Positions 1 through 13,234 of a stretch of 64,000 bases of DNA are shown here, in pieces (within the stretch, counting starts at the first letter, position 1; every line of letters starts with the position of its first letter). Origin of the DNA: Onchocerca lupi (taxonomy: Eukaryota; Nematoda; Chromadorea; Rhabditida; Onchocercidae). The DNA is taken from assembly GCA_028564675.1 (NCBI GenBank), contig JAOVVO010000323.1, positions 1 through 64,000 on the forward strand, in the 5' to 3' direction. A program made the translations under genes and the position numbers. The notes beneath the pieces were generated by a model, which did no database searches, had not been told where the DNA came from, and was given only the letters and a program-made list of their open reading frames with translations.

Positions 1-242
1 TATATATATAGTGAATATATGAATATGAACTCTTTTTTGTTTTAAAAAGAGCAACAAAAATGAATCACTTATGATGATTCACTTATCATACTGCAGTTTC
101 AGATTTTCACCTTCCATCCTTTATTTCATTTTGACATTTTCATGCCAAATCACTAAATCGACTTGTTTCCTCTTTTTCTTTTTTCTGGAAATTTACATTG
201 ATTTTATGACAAGTGATTCATCTTAAATTTCGAATTTTTCAG

Positions 243-3200
243 ACATCATTTTTAAATCATTCGGTATTCCACAGACGTCTCTCTTTTCTTCAGTGGAAGA
301 AGTTGATCCGGAAGTAATCGGTGTTACATTCAAGGATGTTCGTGGTGTAAGTAATTCATTTTCTGCCATTTTAAATTTCTTATCTTTTTTTTTCTCCTTG
401 TGATTTTCTAATTAAGTAATTTCTTCAGGCCGATGAAGCGAAAAATGAATTACGTGGAATTGTATCATATCTTCGAGATCCAGAGCGATACACACAGCTG
501 GGTGCACGTCTTCCAAAAGGTGTCCTTCTGGTTGGCCCTCCTGGAACAGGCAAAACACTTCTGGCGAAAGCAATTGCTGGTGAAGCTCAGGTAACAATAT
601 TACAAACAAAATTTAATTACATTGAAGCTTAATTCATTAATTGAAGACTCAGCAATTAAAACCATTGAATTCTGAACTTACAAATTTTAAAAAAATATCA
701 AAGAATTTTTTTGTAATTTTATTAATACTTTTAATTTTGTTTGCAGAGTTTTTATTCTGGGAATTTTTTCAACTATTAAATTGCATTACTTTTAAGTAAT
801 ATAGCAAGATTTTGAATGGCACCATTAAATATTTAGAAATATTTTTATTTTGGCGATTTTCTTATGGGATATTTGTTAAGTCAATTTTTTAGGTACCTTT
901 TTTCCAAGCATCGGGCTCTGAATTTGATGAATTATTTGTTGGACAAGGAGCACGTCGAGTGAGAGATCTTTTTGGTAAGATAATTTAAAAAGTTTATATG
1001 TAGGGTTAATGTTGAATTTTCTGAATTAAACGATTTTTGCTTCTTCCGAATAAAAAAATGTGCACAATTTTGAGGAAAGGGCAGAAGTTTATGAATTTAC
1101 CGACTAGTCGCTGCTGCTCTGTTGAAATAATTCGTCTTTATTTCTGTGGAATAAATGTTTTCAAGAAATTAAGTGAATTAATGATGATTATAGTGATTTT
1201 GAAAATTTTGGTTTTGTTTTAGCTCGTGCAAAGGAAAAAGCTCCTTGTATTATTTTTATCGATGAAATTGATTCAGTTGGTTCAAAACGAGTAGCCGATG
1301 TCATGCACCCCCATGCTAATCAAACAGTCAATCAGGTATGGTATTATTTCATATGATATTTAGAAAATGATTATTTATATGCAGTAATTTGTTTCATAAA
1401 TGTTTGTTGCCGAATATGCAGGCTTGACATCAGTATTCGTCCGATACTCATTATATTCGTCATTGTTTTTTGAATTTGTAACATCGAACTGAGAAAATGG
1501 ATTTGTATTCTTTATTTAGCTGCTTTCTGAAATGGATGGATTCAATACTAATAATGGTGTTATCGTTATTGGAGCTACGAATCGAGTAAAAGATTTAGAT
1601 GCAGCTCTTCTTCGTCCTGGTCGCTTCGATATTCAAGTTCAAGTTCCTTATCCTGATTTGGAAGGACGCAAAGAAATTATACAGTACTCTTTTTCTAATT
1701 TTTTGAGATCAGTTTTCCTTTGTCTTCTGCAATTTTCTGGATATTATCTTTTAGGTTGTACTTAAGTAAAATATCAACTAACGATGACGTAAATGAAGAC
1801 GTGCTAGCTAGAGGAACCACTGGATTTACTGGAGCCGAAATTGAAAATATGATAAATCAAGCAGCCCTTAAAGCAGCTGGGGATGGATTTATGAAAGTCA
1901 CTATGGCACACATGGAAGAAGCAAAGGACCGTGTTATGATGGGTGAGTTTTGTATTTCAGTTTTAAATTTGACTTATTCTTAACGATAATTTTAGTAAGC
2001 TCCCATCAATCAAGATGACATACTTCCAAGTGTCTTTCGCTCAATAATATATCTTAATTATACCATTTAAGAAAAAATGGAAAATGTCAAATGAAGTTTT
2101 TAGGACCTGCACGAATTCGTGGTCGATTGCCGGATGAGGAAGCCAATCGCATTACTGCTTTTCATGAAGCAGGTCATACTCTTGTCAGCATTTATACGAA
2201 ACATGCAGTTCCAGTTCATAAAGTGACAATTATACCTAGAGGTGGCTCTTTGGGACATGTTAGTTTTTAATTTTCTCATACAAAATTTTGCATTAAAGTT
2301 ATGGTTTTAGCTTATTTAATTTCTTTTGCAATAGAACTTTTTAAAACATTACAAAATTGATCATAATTTATCGTTCCTCGAAATACATTCTTCGTTACAG
2401 ACATCTATGTTGCCAAAGAAGGATGAATATCATGTGAATCGGGCTCAAATGTTGGCACAATTAGATACTTTAATGGGTGGTCGAGTGGCTGAAGAGCTTA
2501 TCTTTGGTCCAGATAAAATAACTACTGGCGCTGCTGATGATTTAAGGAAGGCAACAGATCTTGCTAAAAAGATGGTCAAAACTTACGGAATGAGCGATAA
2601 GGTTAGTTTATAGCTTGTGATTTAAGCTATGATCTAATTTAACTCTGTTTTCCAATCAGTCATTCTTTTAATTTCTATGCGAAGATTTTTGCAGAATTTT
2701 TTAGTCCGCGAAGATTTTTCGCGGAATTTTTTAAATGAGGGTTGGATATTTTGAGCTCTTTAGAAAAAAAAATTAAATTATGTCCATCATTTAATCAAAT
2801 TTTGTTTGGAAACTGAAATTTTAAATATAACGAGTGACGAAAAAAAAAAAAAGACCAAGCTGATCTTTCCAGCTCCATCTTTTTTAGTGTGTCTACAAAT
2901 TCAAGGTCCAGATTTTTTATTGTGATCTTCAAAGAATTTCTTCGAACCCTTTTTTTTTTTTCGGGAAATGCTAATGGGTTTAGTTTACATATTGCTTCAG
3001 GTAGGCCTGAGGATTGCAGACGATGAATCGAGATCGTGGATAGCTGATAATCAATTGAGCCCACCATTGTCAGAGATGATTGATAAAGAAATCAGTCGCT
3101 TTTTGAAGGAATCTTACGAACGTGCAAAGGATATACTCATTAAACATAAAGTATAATTAGTTTGTACTTTGGCATTGGTGAAATTTGGAAACGAATATTA

Positions 3201-3578
3201 AGTTTATGCGGGCTAGTTTGAAAATATAAAAATAACAATGAATGAAGCCATGATTGTGAACTCTTAAACCGTCAAGCAAATCGTTTTGAGAGTCGAATTT
3301 TGTACCAAAGATTTTTTCTTCTATTTTGACTTTTTTTCATATTTGTTCTTTTACAGAAAGAACATGAACTTTTGGCCGTAGCATTACTGGAACATGAAAC
3401 CTTATCAATAGAGGAAGTGAAAGAGTTGCTTCAGAATGGCAAGCTATTTTCACACGCTTCAGAAAAACAGGAAGAATCGAGAAGCAGAAAATCATCTATG
3501 CGATTTATCTATAAAAATCCAACCGTGATTATAACGCCAATTGATGAAACTATTTCGAAAGAAGAAAGACAGATCTAG
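243..3578 (+). CDS. ymel-1: Mitochondrial i-AAA protease, YME1L family (5' end missing)
   Basis: ATP-dependent zinc metalloprotease of the mitochondrial inner membrane (FtsH/YME1 family), which degrades and turns over inner-membrane and intermembrane-space proteins. Ten exons are visible: 243-346, 429-590, 893-974, 1223-1335, 1520-1683, 1755-1942, 2104-2258, 2401-2601, 3001-3150 and 3357-3578; they join in frame (513 codons including the stop). Seen in order: the pre-AAA linker ending FKDVRG; Walker A GPPGTGKT (about 535-558); pore loop around SGSEFDELFVG; Walker B IIFIDEID; second region of homology LLRPGRFD; zinc-protease motif HEAGH (about 2164-2178); the third zinc-ligand region TTGAADDLRKATDLA; and a C-terminal helical tail. 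All catalytic residues are present. The targeting sequence and membrane segment lie upstream of the window. A possible AATAAA poly(A) signal sits near 3740. An ordinary FtsH or m-AAA (AFG3L2) protease is less likely, because the C-terminal region follows YME1L. Confidence 0.95.
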
Positions 3579-5202
3579 CAGATAAATACAGCCGATGAAC
3601 GATGCTTATTAGTTGACTACAAATGATTTCACTTCAGCTCCCAATGTATTTTATGCACATTTTAGATAGACTTATACTTTTAGGTGATAATAACGCTAGT
3701 CATAAATTTATCTAAATTACTCCATTAAGTTTTCATTGGAATAAATTAGTCATATTTAAATTATTGCATCTAAGAACATAGTAAAATCGATCATGCAGTG
3801 CCGTTTGCTATGTTATTACCTTAAAAGCAAAATTGCAATTGTTTAAACTTTCAGTTTATTCAGGAAGTTGGTAGATGAGAAAGGAGGAGAAGAAAATGGA
3901 GAGGGTAATACAAAGTTTGCAAATTACTTGATTTTATTATTAACATTTATGATATATTTGATAAAAAAATATTGTACATAATTATACTGTTATTTAAATC
4001 ATCATCCATATTTACTTTTGTGAAGACATCTCTGTTAATTGATTATCTCCTTAAAAATATTATATTCAGTACCCAAGAATTCATTAGAAAATATGAAGTG
4101 ATGAAATTCTTAATATAATGCATATTCTGTTGAATTCTTGACACCATAAGAATTCTATTCGGTGACATTATATAATACTGCTTAATAATGGTTATTGCTT
4201 GTAAAAAAATTTATTCACGCGTATTGTTTACTAACAGATTAGGCAGCTCAATAAGCGGTGCGACATTTCATCCCATCTCATATTAAGCAAAGGCGATCAT
4301 AAGAAGTCTTGGATCGAAATGGCTCAGGGATTCCAGATGCTATAAACATAATTATTTCCTGGAAAATTCGAATTGTGACAACTCATTGCTTGGTCCACAA
4401 TGTTACTGTGAAATTGGGGCAAATAGGTACCGGTTATATGCCCAAGTTTGAGTTTGTTTTAGGTTGCACTCCAAAATCTTTGCTCCTACGATTTGAAGCG
4501 GAAATTTCGAAGTACAGCATCTACGGAGTAGTGAATCATAGAATAATAGAGATAATGATAGGAAAACAGTGAATAGATTTATTGCTTCTGTGTTATTGAT
4601 TGCTTTCAACCGTTATAACTACATGCAAGCAATGCTGTAATATTGTTGACTTCGCGTTCGTTAATGACTCACAATTACAATTGTTACTGAGGTAGTGTTT
4701 ATATTATAAAATGGCCATTAAGCCAAAATTGAATAAGTATAATAAAAATGCAAGTCTTCATTGCTATCGGAACTTTGCATCCTCTTTACTACTGCTTTCA
4801 AATTTTAACATAACTTTGAATTCAAATCGGCGAGTGTTTTTATCTCTATATGCTTAGCGAACTGAATCTATTAACTATGCTTACCTTCTGCAAAGTGGAC
4901 ATGGCTTTCAGTATGTAACGCTTAGTACGCTCGGTAAAAGCATGCTCATATTCCAATGCAACGTTCTGTCAAAATTTCGAAGCAATAGGTAGGATACTTT
5001 CGGAGATCTAAAATTATTAACAAACGAACATTTACGATTGTTAGTATCTTTTAAGATTATACATAATTTTTCAAAAGTGACACAGCAGTAGCAGTAGTCC
5101 AACAATTCATTTGATCAGTTTCGAGTTCAAGTTCAAGTTCAGTCACAAGTCAATTTCGACAACAATTTGGGTGCAACCGATCTGCTTTAGTTCATCCAAA
5201 TA
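3579..5202. other. Intergenic, no gene seen
   Basis: AT-rich DNA holding the 3' UTR of the protease gene and then sequence with only short open frames that resemble nothing known to me. A short GTTCAA direct repeat occurs near 5120-5140, just before the Helitron-like remnant. Confidence 0.5.
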
Positions 5203-5520
5203 ATGCCTCACAGAAAATCAAATTTAGGTTATCATACTCGCGCAGCGGAATTAAAGCAATGACTAATTGCAAATCAAACTGAGAAAGAATGGGCATCAGA
5301 AGATATCAATGAACGAGAGCGAGCAGGAGAAAGAATGGCTCAAATGCGAGCAGAGCGATGTGCAGCTAAACTTGAGGATTCATGGTTGCGAGCACGTCGA
5401 TCCTGTTCCACAGCTCCCGATCTGTTTCGTTCTAAACAAAATGAACGGGACAAGCTGAGGGTGGTTGAAAGACTTCAAACTATTGAAAATATCCAGAGAT
5501 TTCTACCCGTATTCCGGTGA
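5203..5520 (+). pseudogene. Helitron-like ORF N-terminal remnant
   Basis: Starting at the ATG at 5203, one frame runs to the TGA at 5518-5520 with a single internal TGA at codon 20 (5260-5262). The peptide opens MPHRKSNLGYHTRAAELKQ and continues with basic and acidic stretches that include GERMAQMRAERCAAKLED and SWLRARRS. I recognise this pattern (MPxRKS...RAA..., then repeated RMAQxRA and RLRxRRS segments) as the N-terminal leader of large Helitron/PIF1-helicase-type ORFs common in invertebrate genomes. No Rep or helicase domain follows, so this is a fragment broken by one stop. It could alternatively be a host exon derived from such an element; the internal stop argues against that. Identification is from memory of the family pattern. 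Confidence 0.6.
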
Positions 5521-5931
5521 TTATCCGTATTTTTATGCAAACTTGTTACAATTCTCATACTTATTTTGAAAAACTTTCCTAGATTTTATTATCAAAAAAT
5601 TTAGAAAAAATTTCTGGATAATTCTACAGCAAAATCTTTTAAGATTAGAGAATCTAAACTGGTAGAGATAGAAAGTTTTCAAGAATTTACAAAAATTGAT
5701 ATTGAAAACAAGGAGAGTTGAAATTTTATTGACTTAAGTTAAAAAAGTTTTGATAAGAAATCTTTATAAATTTCCTTTTTTTTTCCAACGTCTCTTTTTA
5801 ATCTTCCTCTCCTTTTTTCTCTCTCTCCCTCTCATTCTTTTTCTCTACTTATATTATCAATTTAGTCAGTTGTCGTCATCAACAATAATTGATCACAAAC
5901 TTGTCTTTTATTGGTGCTGTACAGACTAATA

Positions 5932-6149
5932 TTCCTTCGATTGTAATTTTTTCATAAACCTCATCAATATTTTGATCTGTAAACAAGTGTGTCCAAGATT
6001 GTAATTTCCTTCGATTGTAATTTTTTCATAAACCTCATCAATATTTTGATCTGTAAACAAGTGTGTCCAAGATTGTAATTTCCTTCGATTGTAATTTTTT
6101 CATAAACCTCATCAATATTTTGATCTGTAAACAAGTGTGTCCAAGATCC
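5932..6149. repeat. 74-bp tandem repeat, about 2.9 copies
   Basis: Three nearly identical units begin at about 5932, 6006 and 6080, each opening with TTCCTTCGATTGTAATTTTT and ending GTGTGTCCAAGATTGTAA. The spacing is exactly 74 bases, and the last copy stops a few bases short before diverging at CCCTAAAT. The copies are essentially identical, so the duplication is recent. It is non-coding. Confidence 0.95.
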
Positions 6150-9001
6150 CTAAATAAAATAATTTAGTGATTCCTCAGGTTTGGAAAAAATTTTCGAAAC
6201 ACCTAATGAGATGATCGGATATTTATAAAAATATTTAATATGTTAAAACAACAATATCTCTCTATTGTCAAAAATAATTCTTTTCGTACCAACACATAAT
6301 TTTTCTAGTTTATATGTGGCCTTAAATAACCATCAGATTAAACGAAAAATATTATTTGTTTAATTTACTGGTGAAAAGTTTCGCTTCTAATAATAAATTT
6401 TATTCCTCAGAAATTATTTTCTTATTACATGAATATTTTACCATTTAATATCAGTTTAGAAGGAAATTGGTTTTTTAAATAAATTATTGAATTTACGAAA
6501 TGAAAATGCGAAACTTTGCATTGTTATTCTAACAGGATTTTTTTCGATTTTCGATTACTGTAATTCTTCATAATGTCAATATTTTTTCAATAAAAAATTC
6601 ATGACAATATTTTAAAAATGTTGGAAATGAGAATTTGTTCTTGCAAATAGTATCGCTAAAATAAAAAATTCAAAGGTATCTGAATGATGAAGAATTAATA
6701 TAAACTTGCACACAATTTGAAAATAAATTTTGAACAAATTATGATGTGAAATATGGCGTAACATGACAGTGTATTAAACATTAACAAATCACTTTAAATA
6801 ATAAATTACGTGCATCAATAATATTCACTCTTGTCATTTTACATATTTTTTGTAAAAAAATTTTCACAGCTCATATGAATCACCAGATTTTATCTATTCA
6901 TTGTTACGTAAATTTATTAAACATAGAAGAAGTTGAACCATAGGAAATATTATAAGACCAAATTAAAAGTATTGCAAGGAGTAAACTTGTTCACTATTTA
7001 CAAGATTTGGGAAATGTCCCAAATAGAAATTTTCCAGTAAATATAGTATTTATTTCGATATAACGCCAGACTTAATAACATCCAATTTTCAGGCAAAAAC
7101 ATCTTCAAAATAGATCGTATTTGCAGATTTTTTCCATTTCTCAAAAAATTGCAAATGAAGCAACAACAAATGAAGCAGACTTAAGGAAATCTCTCAGTAG
7201 TATGTAGATGTTAAATTTAAAGAAAAAAAATTTGATCATAAGATTTCGAAGGCAAGTAAGTAAGAAAAAAGTGGCACAAACGTATTTTCTGCAACTTCCA
7301 CATTTGGTATCTGTAAAATCATTACTCAAATTCAAGATTTAAAAGTCAAATTACAACAATATTAAACCGCATGATATACACACTTTCTTTTATTTTATGA
7401 TTTTTCTCATATAACTTAATGAGGAATCATAATTCCTAATTGCTTAATGTAACCCAAGCGATGTCATTTTGAGAGATCAAGAATTGTATCTCTGCAAATA
7501 AATTGTATGCTTTTAGTAATCGAATAATTTTGGTTAATGATGAGCAATAAAATTAGAAACAGTTAAATTCATTTAATTAGAAGCAATTGATTTTTACAAA
7601 TCGAAATACTTAAATAAATATTGAACCTTCTTAATGCATTTTATTTAATTTTTTTCATTTATTTTGCTTGCAATTCTATTTGTCGTAACAAATTTGAACG
7701 TTGTTGAGGTTCCCAATTCAAATCGTGGAATACACGTATGTAGGTGAAATTGAGATTCAAGAACTAACTACATTCTAACAGTTAATAATTTTTTGACAAA
7801 TAATTTCAAGTTTTAATTTTAAATCTTGCCTAAAAATGTCAGAATTTGGATACATTTGTCCAAATTTTCATAATTTTCGATCAAGAAAGGAATTTTTTTT
7901 TGTTTTTTAATGATGAATTTATGCATTAGATTACTATGAAAGCTTCCCGATGATTTTTTCCTATTCTGAATTAGAAAATTAGTGATGACTTTTAATTATT
8001 TATGAACTGACACTGGAAAATAATTAGAATTATTGATCTCATTTGTAAAACTAGAATTTCCCAATGTAGCTGACAAAAAATTCTAGAGCGCGGGAATAGA
8101 ATTATTGTGCGAAAAGATTAGGTCTGATCATAGACCGTTAATTTGTCAGAATGCATAAAAACGTTCGCTTCGTAAGTGCAATTCTGTTATTATTTTGTTG
8201 AGTAGTTGGTTCTCTGTCTCATTATTTTCCATTAATACATTCTGAGGAATATTTTTTGATAACATTTTGTAAAATCCTACGCCAGATTCTGTCACTTCAA
8301 ATGTTATCATTTATCGGTGAAAGTTGTATGCGAATCAATATGCTATTGACATATTATTTTGTAATTCTTGCATCGCACAAGTAAGAGTAAATGAACAAAA
8401 TATTGCTGTCAAGAGAGAAATTCAATAAGCATAAATTTCTTTATTTTAGCTAGAGACAGAACGAGAAAATCGATGTCTTTTTCATTCCTTATTTATTTTT
8501 CTTTTCTACTCTCGAAGTAGTTCACGTTTTACGATAGCATTCAATATATGGCACAAAAAATTTGTACACCGAATCATTTTGAGAACATCCATTTTTCAAT
8601 CTTTCTATTCCATCTACATCATCTTAGAAGCATAAAATAGCAAAACTGATACTGTTTTTCAAGTCATTACTATTATTCGCTAAATTGCTCCTAAAATATA
8701 GCGAGTACTAAACAGCAATGAAGTATTATTTTCAAAGATTTCACAATGATAACTATATAATTCCATCAGACTCATTGCGGCTGTTCAAAAATTTTTTGAG
8801 AAATATTCATCAAACTGCTTGGTTCATAAAATGAATCATTTCGAATTATTTCAAACATCAAATAATAGTAATTTATCATCGCAAGCAGGAAATAAGCTGA
8901 AATGTTCAGCACCAGAAATCTGCAAGTAATTCAAGAAAGGAACTGAAAACACCAAAAAATACTAAAAGAAAGAGAAGCAGTTGAAAGAAAAATGAGCAAA
9001 T
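6150..9001. other. Intergenic, no gene seen
   Basis: Very AT-rich sequence with only short chance ORFs on both strands. A short open stretch (8831-8929) precedes the zinc-finger remnant and might once have been a 5' exon of it, but nothing in its residues supports this strongly. Confidence 0.5.
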
Positions 9002-9450
9002 GAAAAACAATTCAAATGTAATCTATCTATGTGACAAGCGATTCGAGTTTTTATGCAAGCTGCGAACTCGTAAACGGAGACATACGGGCGAGAAACCGTT
9101 CGAATGCAGTCAGTGCGACCAAAGATTCAGACGATCCGACTATCTGCAACAACACAAAGAGACGCACATGGATGAACGGCCAGTCAAGTGTAAACTATGC
9201 GGCAAAGAAGTCAAACATCGCAAGTATTTGAAGAGACACGAACTCTTGCACAGGCGTAAAACCATTTGAATGTAATGAATGCGACAAAGAATTTAGTCGA
9301 AAGTACAGTTTGGAAAAACACAAAAAAACGCACAAAAATTCTACTAAAAGGCCATATTTTGCAGTTAACCCTTTGATAACGTTGACAACAGAAGATATCT
9401 CTGCCACATCTGTATTATTAAAGAAAATAATTTCAATTCCAGGATTATGA
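9002..9450 (+). pseudogene. C2H2 zinc-finger protein remnant, frameshifted
   Basis: Pieces of four C2H2 fingers can be read, but not in one frame. The central frame (9000-9269) holds a linker HTGEKPFEC, a complete finger CSQCDQRF with RSDYLQQHKETH, and a second finger CKLCGKEV with RKYLKRHELLH. Directly after, the expected HTG linker needs two more bases (the DNA reads CACAGGCGTA, giving HRRK and a stop); in the shifted frame the next finger follows as VKPFECNECDKEF, YSLEKHKKTH, and that frame runs to a TGA at 9448-9450. At the 5' end an EKQFKCN start of another finger (9002-9022) is also out of frame with the rest, and that finger has lost its usual spacing. Two frame breaks within 250 bases and no clear flanking exons indicate a decayed gene or retrocopy; an assembly error at 9253 is the main alternative. 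Confidence 0.65.
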
Positions 9451-12400
9451 GATTATTGTATTCGGTGATTTAAATATTGTGATGCTTTTACTTTGACATT
9501 TATGCATTACTTATTGGTTGAATAACAGAAATGAATTGTGGAAACTGAACGGAAAATTTTGAATGATAATAGAACAGAACTTCATACTACATTCATTTTG
9601 TCACTTAAAATTTTATATGTAATTTTAATTATTGTGCTTGTCATTTAAAATTTTTTTATTGGAATAAGTTTTCAATAGTTTACAAATTTAATCACTGTTA
9701 TATTTCAGTGACACAATTTTTTCATTCGAGATATATCTAATTTTCTCACTTCAATTTAGCAAACTAATTAGAAGTGCAGTCTTACCTCTTTTTGATATAT
9801 ATTATATATGTATATTAAAATGTATTGGTGCACTGGCAGATCTGTTAAGCTTAGTTTTGAGATTTTCACTATCCTTAGTATGGTAATAACAATATTTCAC
9901 TTATTATTGCATTTTATAATTTCTCTACTAAATTTGTTTTTCATTCTTATCCAAGTGATATTATATTATTTCTTCAAAAAATTTTATCATTTTCAACAAC
10001 ATATGATTTGATGGCGCAGAAAAAGAAGTTGCAAAAGCCAAATGTATTAAATCCTTTACAAGTCAAATATCCTGAAAAATGGCTCATAGAACTTGTAAAA
10101 ATATTCACTTTATTCTTCGAATAAATTACTTCGAAAACCTCTTTGGTCTTAAATCTTAAATTTCACTTAACATATTTAACTGTTTGAATTCATTAAAAAT
10201 GTTGGAAAGCGTTCAGTTGATAATGCATGATTTCGTTCAGTTGATAATGCATAATTCTGATGAACTGTCGTTCTGAAAATACGTATCAATCTTTAAGCTA
10301 TATGACATTTTGCATATTCTTCGCAAATGATTTTTTTTTTCTTATTTCTTTTCTTCAAACATCAGTTGCTCCTCAAGCAACTTTGAAAATTAAATTTTAA
10401 AATAACTTCGAAAATTTGGGTAAATTTAAAATTCATGTCTTTCTTCTTTATAGATTGCAAGTTTTTCTATACATCAGTAATATACTTTGTATTCGAGAAA
10501 ACAAACCACGGGCGGGGAAATTTTGATGACGAAGCCGAAATGCTGCCTTGTGTGTGGTTTTAGTGCTTGTAGGATGGAGAGGATCCAGGCTATCTTTGCC
10601 AGATTGTTCACAAAAGAATCGATCTCATTGTAATCAGTGATAAAAATGGCACATAGTAATAATAGTATAAAAAAGATCGCCTTGCATAATAATTGGAAAA
10701 GTTGAGTGAATGAGAGCTAAACGAGGTCAGCTTTCAAATTTTCTCACAGTCACATTTTAGCTCCAACTTTCATCTCCTTCTATTTCTCAACTTACATAAC
10801 AACGCTGGGAACTGGAACTTCTTTAAATTTTTGTGAGATTAAAGTCAGATAGACGATTTGACTGAACTTTACAAGAGTTCAGGTGGCTTAGTAACATTTG
10901 CAAGATAATACTGAGGGATATTCATAAATTGGCCAAATGATTTTCATGATATGATCATTCAACATTCTCTTCTTTTAATGTAAATCATTTGATTTAAATG
11001 GAATTAAAAGATAAATTTTAAGGTGCAATATTATCACAATTCAGGAACAGTCTATCAATGCGGATGGACAAGGTTCAATTTTCGAAGGTAGAAAAGCAAA
11101 AATAAGATGAATCAAAATTCTTTGTTATAAGATTAACAATTTTTTAAAGAAATTACTGCAAAGTTTTAGGAGTAAAAACATGGTTGAGAAATGGACAAAA
11201 TAATTGCTCCCATAAAATAAAAGTATAAAGGAAAGATGAAAATATGACACGTTCACATATTCAGTGTTTGTTTTGTTGTGCAAGGTAAACAGAGTTAACT
11301 TAACTTTAACTGGACTGTTACCCTGAAGTGTAACAGATATAAATAAATTTATATATTTGTGTCTATGTCTCCTATATGCACTAAGCTGCTAGCGACCGAA
11401 ACACAAATAGGAAAGGACGAAATTGAATAAGTCAAGGATGCATATGAGTCTAGGCCATATATGGGATTTTATTGATTTTTAAAGGAGTGGAGAAGAGTGG
11501 TTATTGAAAGATAAATAGGAGGATACCCGGAGGGTGGGAATAAGACCCACCATATTTTAACGCTATCTCTTCCACTCTTTTCTAAACTTTGCATTCATTT
11601 TTCTCTTCAATTCGCTATTATTTTCCACAAATTGTTTGTGGAACAGAACGCTTGAATTAAGATTATAAGCTTGAAATAATTATGGCTTTGGATGATCAGA
11701 TACGGTCCGTTCTTTGCTGCTAACATTTCCGGATATTCAACGATACAATTACAATTTAAGCTCTTCAAATCTAACATTATCAAAAGTAACAATGCATCAT
11801 GCCCATCATTATTTCAGGTTAGTTATTTATATATGTTGAAAAGTTTCATTAAAAAAAAAATTCTATTCAAGAGTTTCGAGATTTGAAATTTTTTGAATTG
11901 TAAAAAATGTTTAGTGAAGTTTTGTTTTTTCAGTGGCGAAAATTTCTTCCTTTAAATCTATAAAATTTTCAAGTTATGATAAACTAGATATGTTAATGAG
12001 AAAGTTTTTTTTTTTTTTTTTTTTAACATTTGAAGTGATAAGATATTTTAAGTTATCTCACTGAACGATCTTTGATCGGGTTTTTTTTCCACTATAAAAA
12101 ATTGAGAATATCGTTCGATTAGTAGCTTAATTCAAATGGACGGAAATCAATAATTATGAACCAAAAGTTTAATATCACGTTATACTATTTAAATAATCAA
12201 CTCATTAATAAATATCTTTATTTTTCTGATGTAAATTTTCATTCAAACACCGTCCATCGCTCAAACTAATTGCAAATGCCATAATGTTTGCAAGTTATTT
12301 TGCTTATGGCACAACTTCGGTTCTTTTCTGTTATCAAAATGGACATTTTCCAAATAGAAAAGTAAATGATTTAGCTTGCCTATATTCTTCAGACCCAATT

Positions 12401-13234
12401 TAACTATATTTTTGACCCTAGAAAGCCTTGATCCTGCTCAGTTCTATTCTTCTCTTCATTTCGTGTTTTCTGTAAAATTGTGCTATCTCCTTCAATAGAC
12501 GATTTGATACTATATATATATGCAAATGATATTGATGAAATTTCGAATTGAAAAAAGACAGTTGCGAGCCATTAAATTTTTTGATAAATGTGCCGTTTGA
12601 TAATAGCTGCAATCTGTAGTTCATGAATAAAAGAGTTGATCACTCATTTATTTATTTTCAAAGTTTTTGCCTATCGCTATTACTATTTATTTCATGCAAA
12701 TATTACTATAAATGAACCATAGTATACGAATTGTTTATTCCATTAATGCTTCTTATATTCTGTCTCGTCCTAGCAAAGGTTGAAGAAAGAAAGCAAGTAT
12801 TAGTTAAACTGCGGAATCGGTGCCAAGAAGGATTGAAACTATTGCTTGTGCTAACTTTTTTTATGAAAAAAAGGAAAAAACGCTTTCTGTTGCTTTCAAA
12901 ATCGAAGTTTATATCCAATAAAAGGGACTGCAATGAATTTGAAAATACCAATTATTTAAGTTAAGGATATCTAATATTAGCTTTATAATTGAAAGCATTT
13001 AATTAATCTATTGAAATTATTGTTACTCTGCCAAACTTTCATCAAATAAATGAATGTTGATGGTTTTCTACTTGTTCTTTTACAAAGTGGCAGAGTAAAT
13101 AAGAGAGAAGAAAAAAAAACTAGTTAAGAAAAACTTTATCACTTTGTAAATGTAAGTAAAAGTTAAGTTAAAAGTATGCAGGATCGATGACGAAATGGTC
13201 TATATGAGAATTCAGCAGCGATTTCCGACTGTAT
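9451..13234. other. Intergenic, no gene seen
   Basis: AT-rich DNA with no exon I can support. It contains a short direct duplication at about 10210-10255 (CGTTCAGTTGATAATGCAT twice, 24 bases apart), a GC-richer patch at about 10505-10600, and a long T run near 12007. Confidence 0.5.

Noticed and set aside
4309..4609. Overlapping plus and minus frames of 87 and 68 codons
   Set aside because: No motif, no splice signals linking to other exons, and composition like the surrounding spacer.
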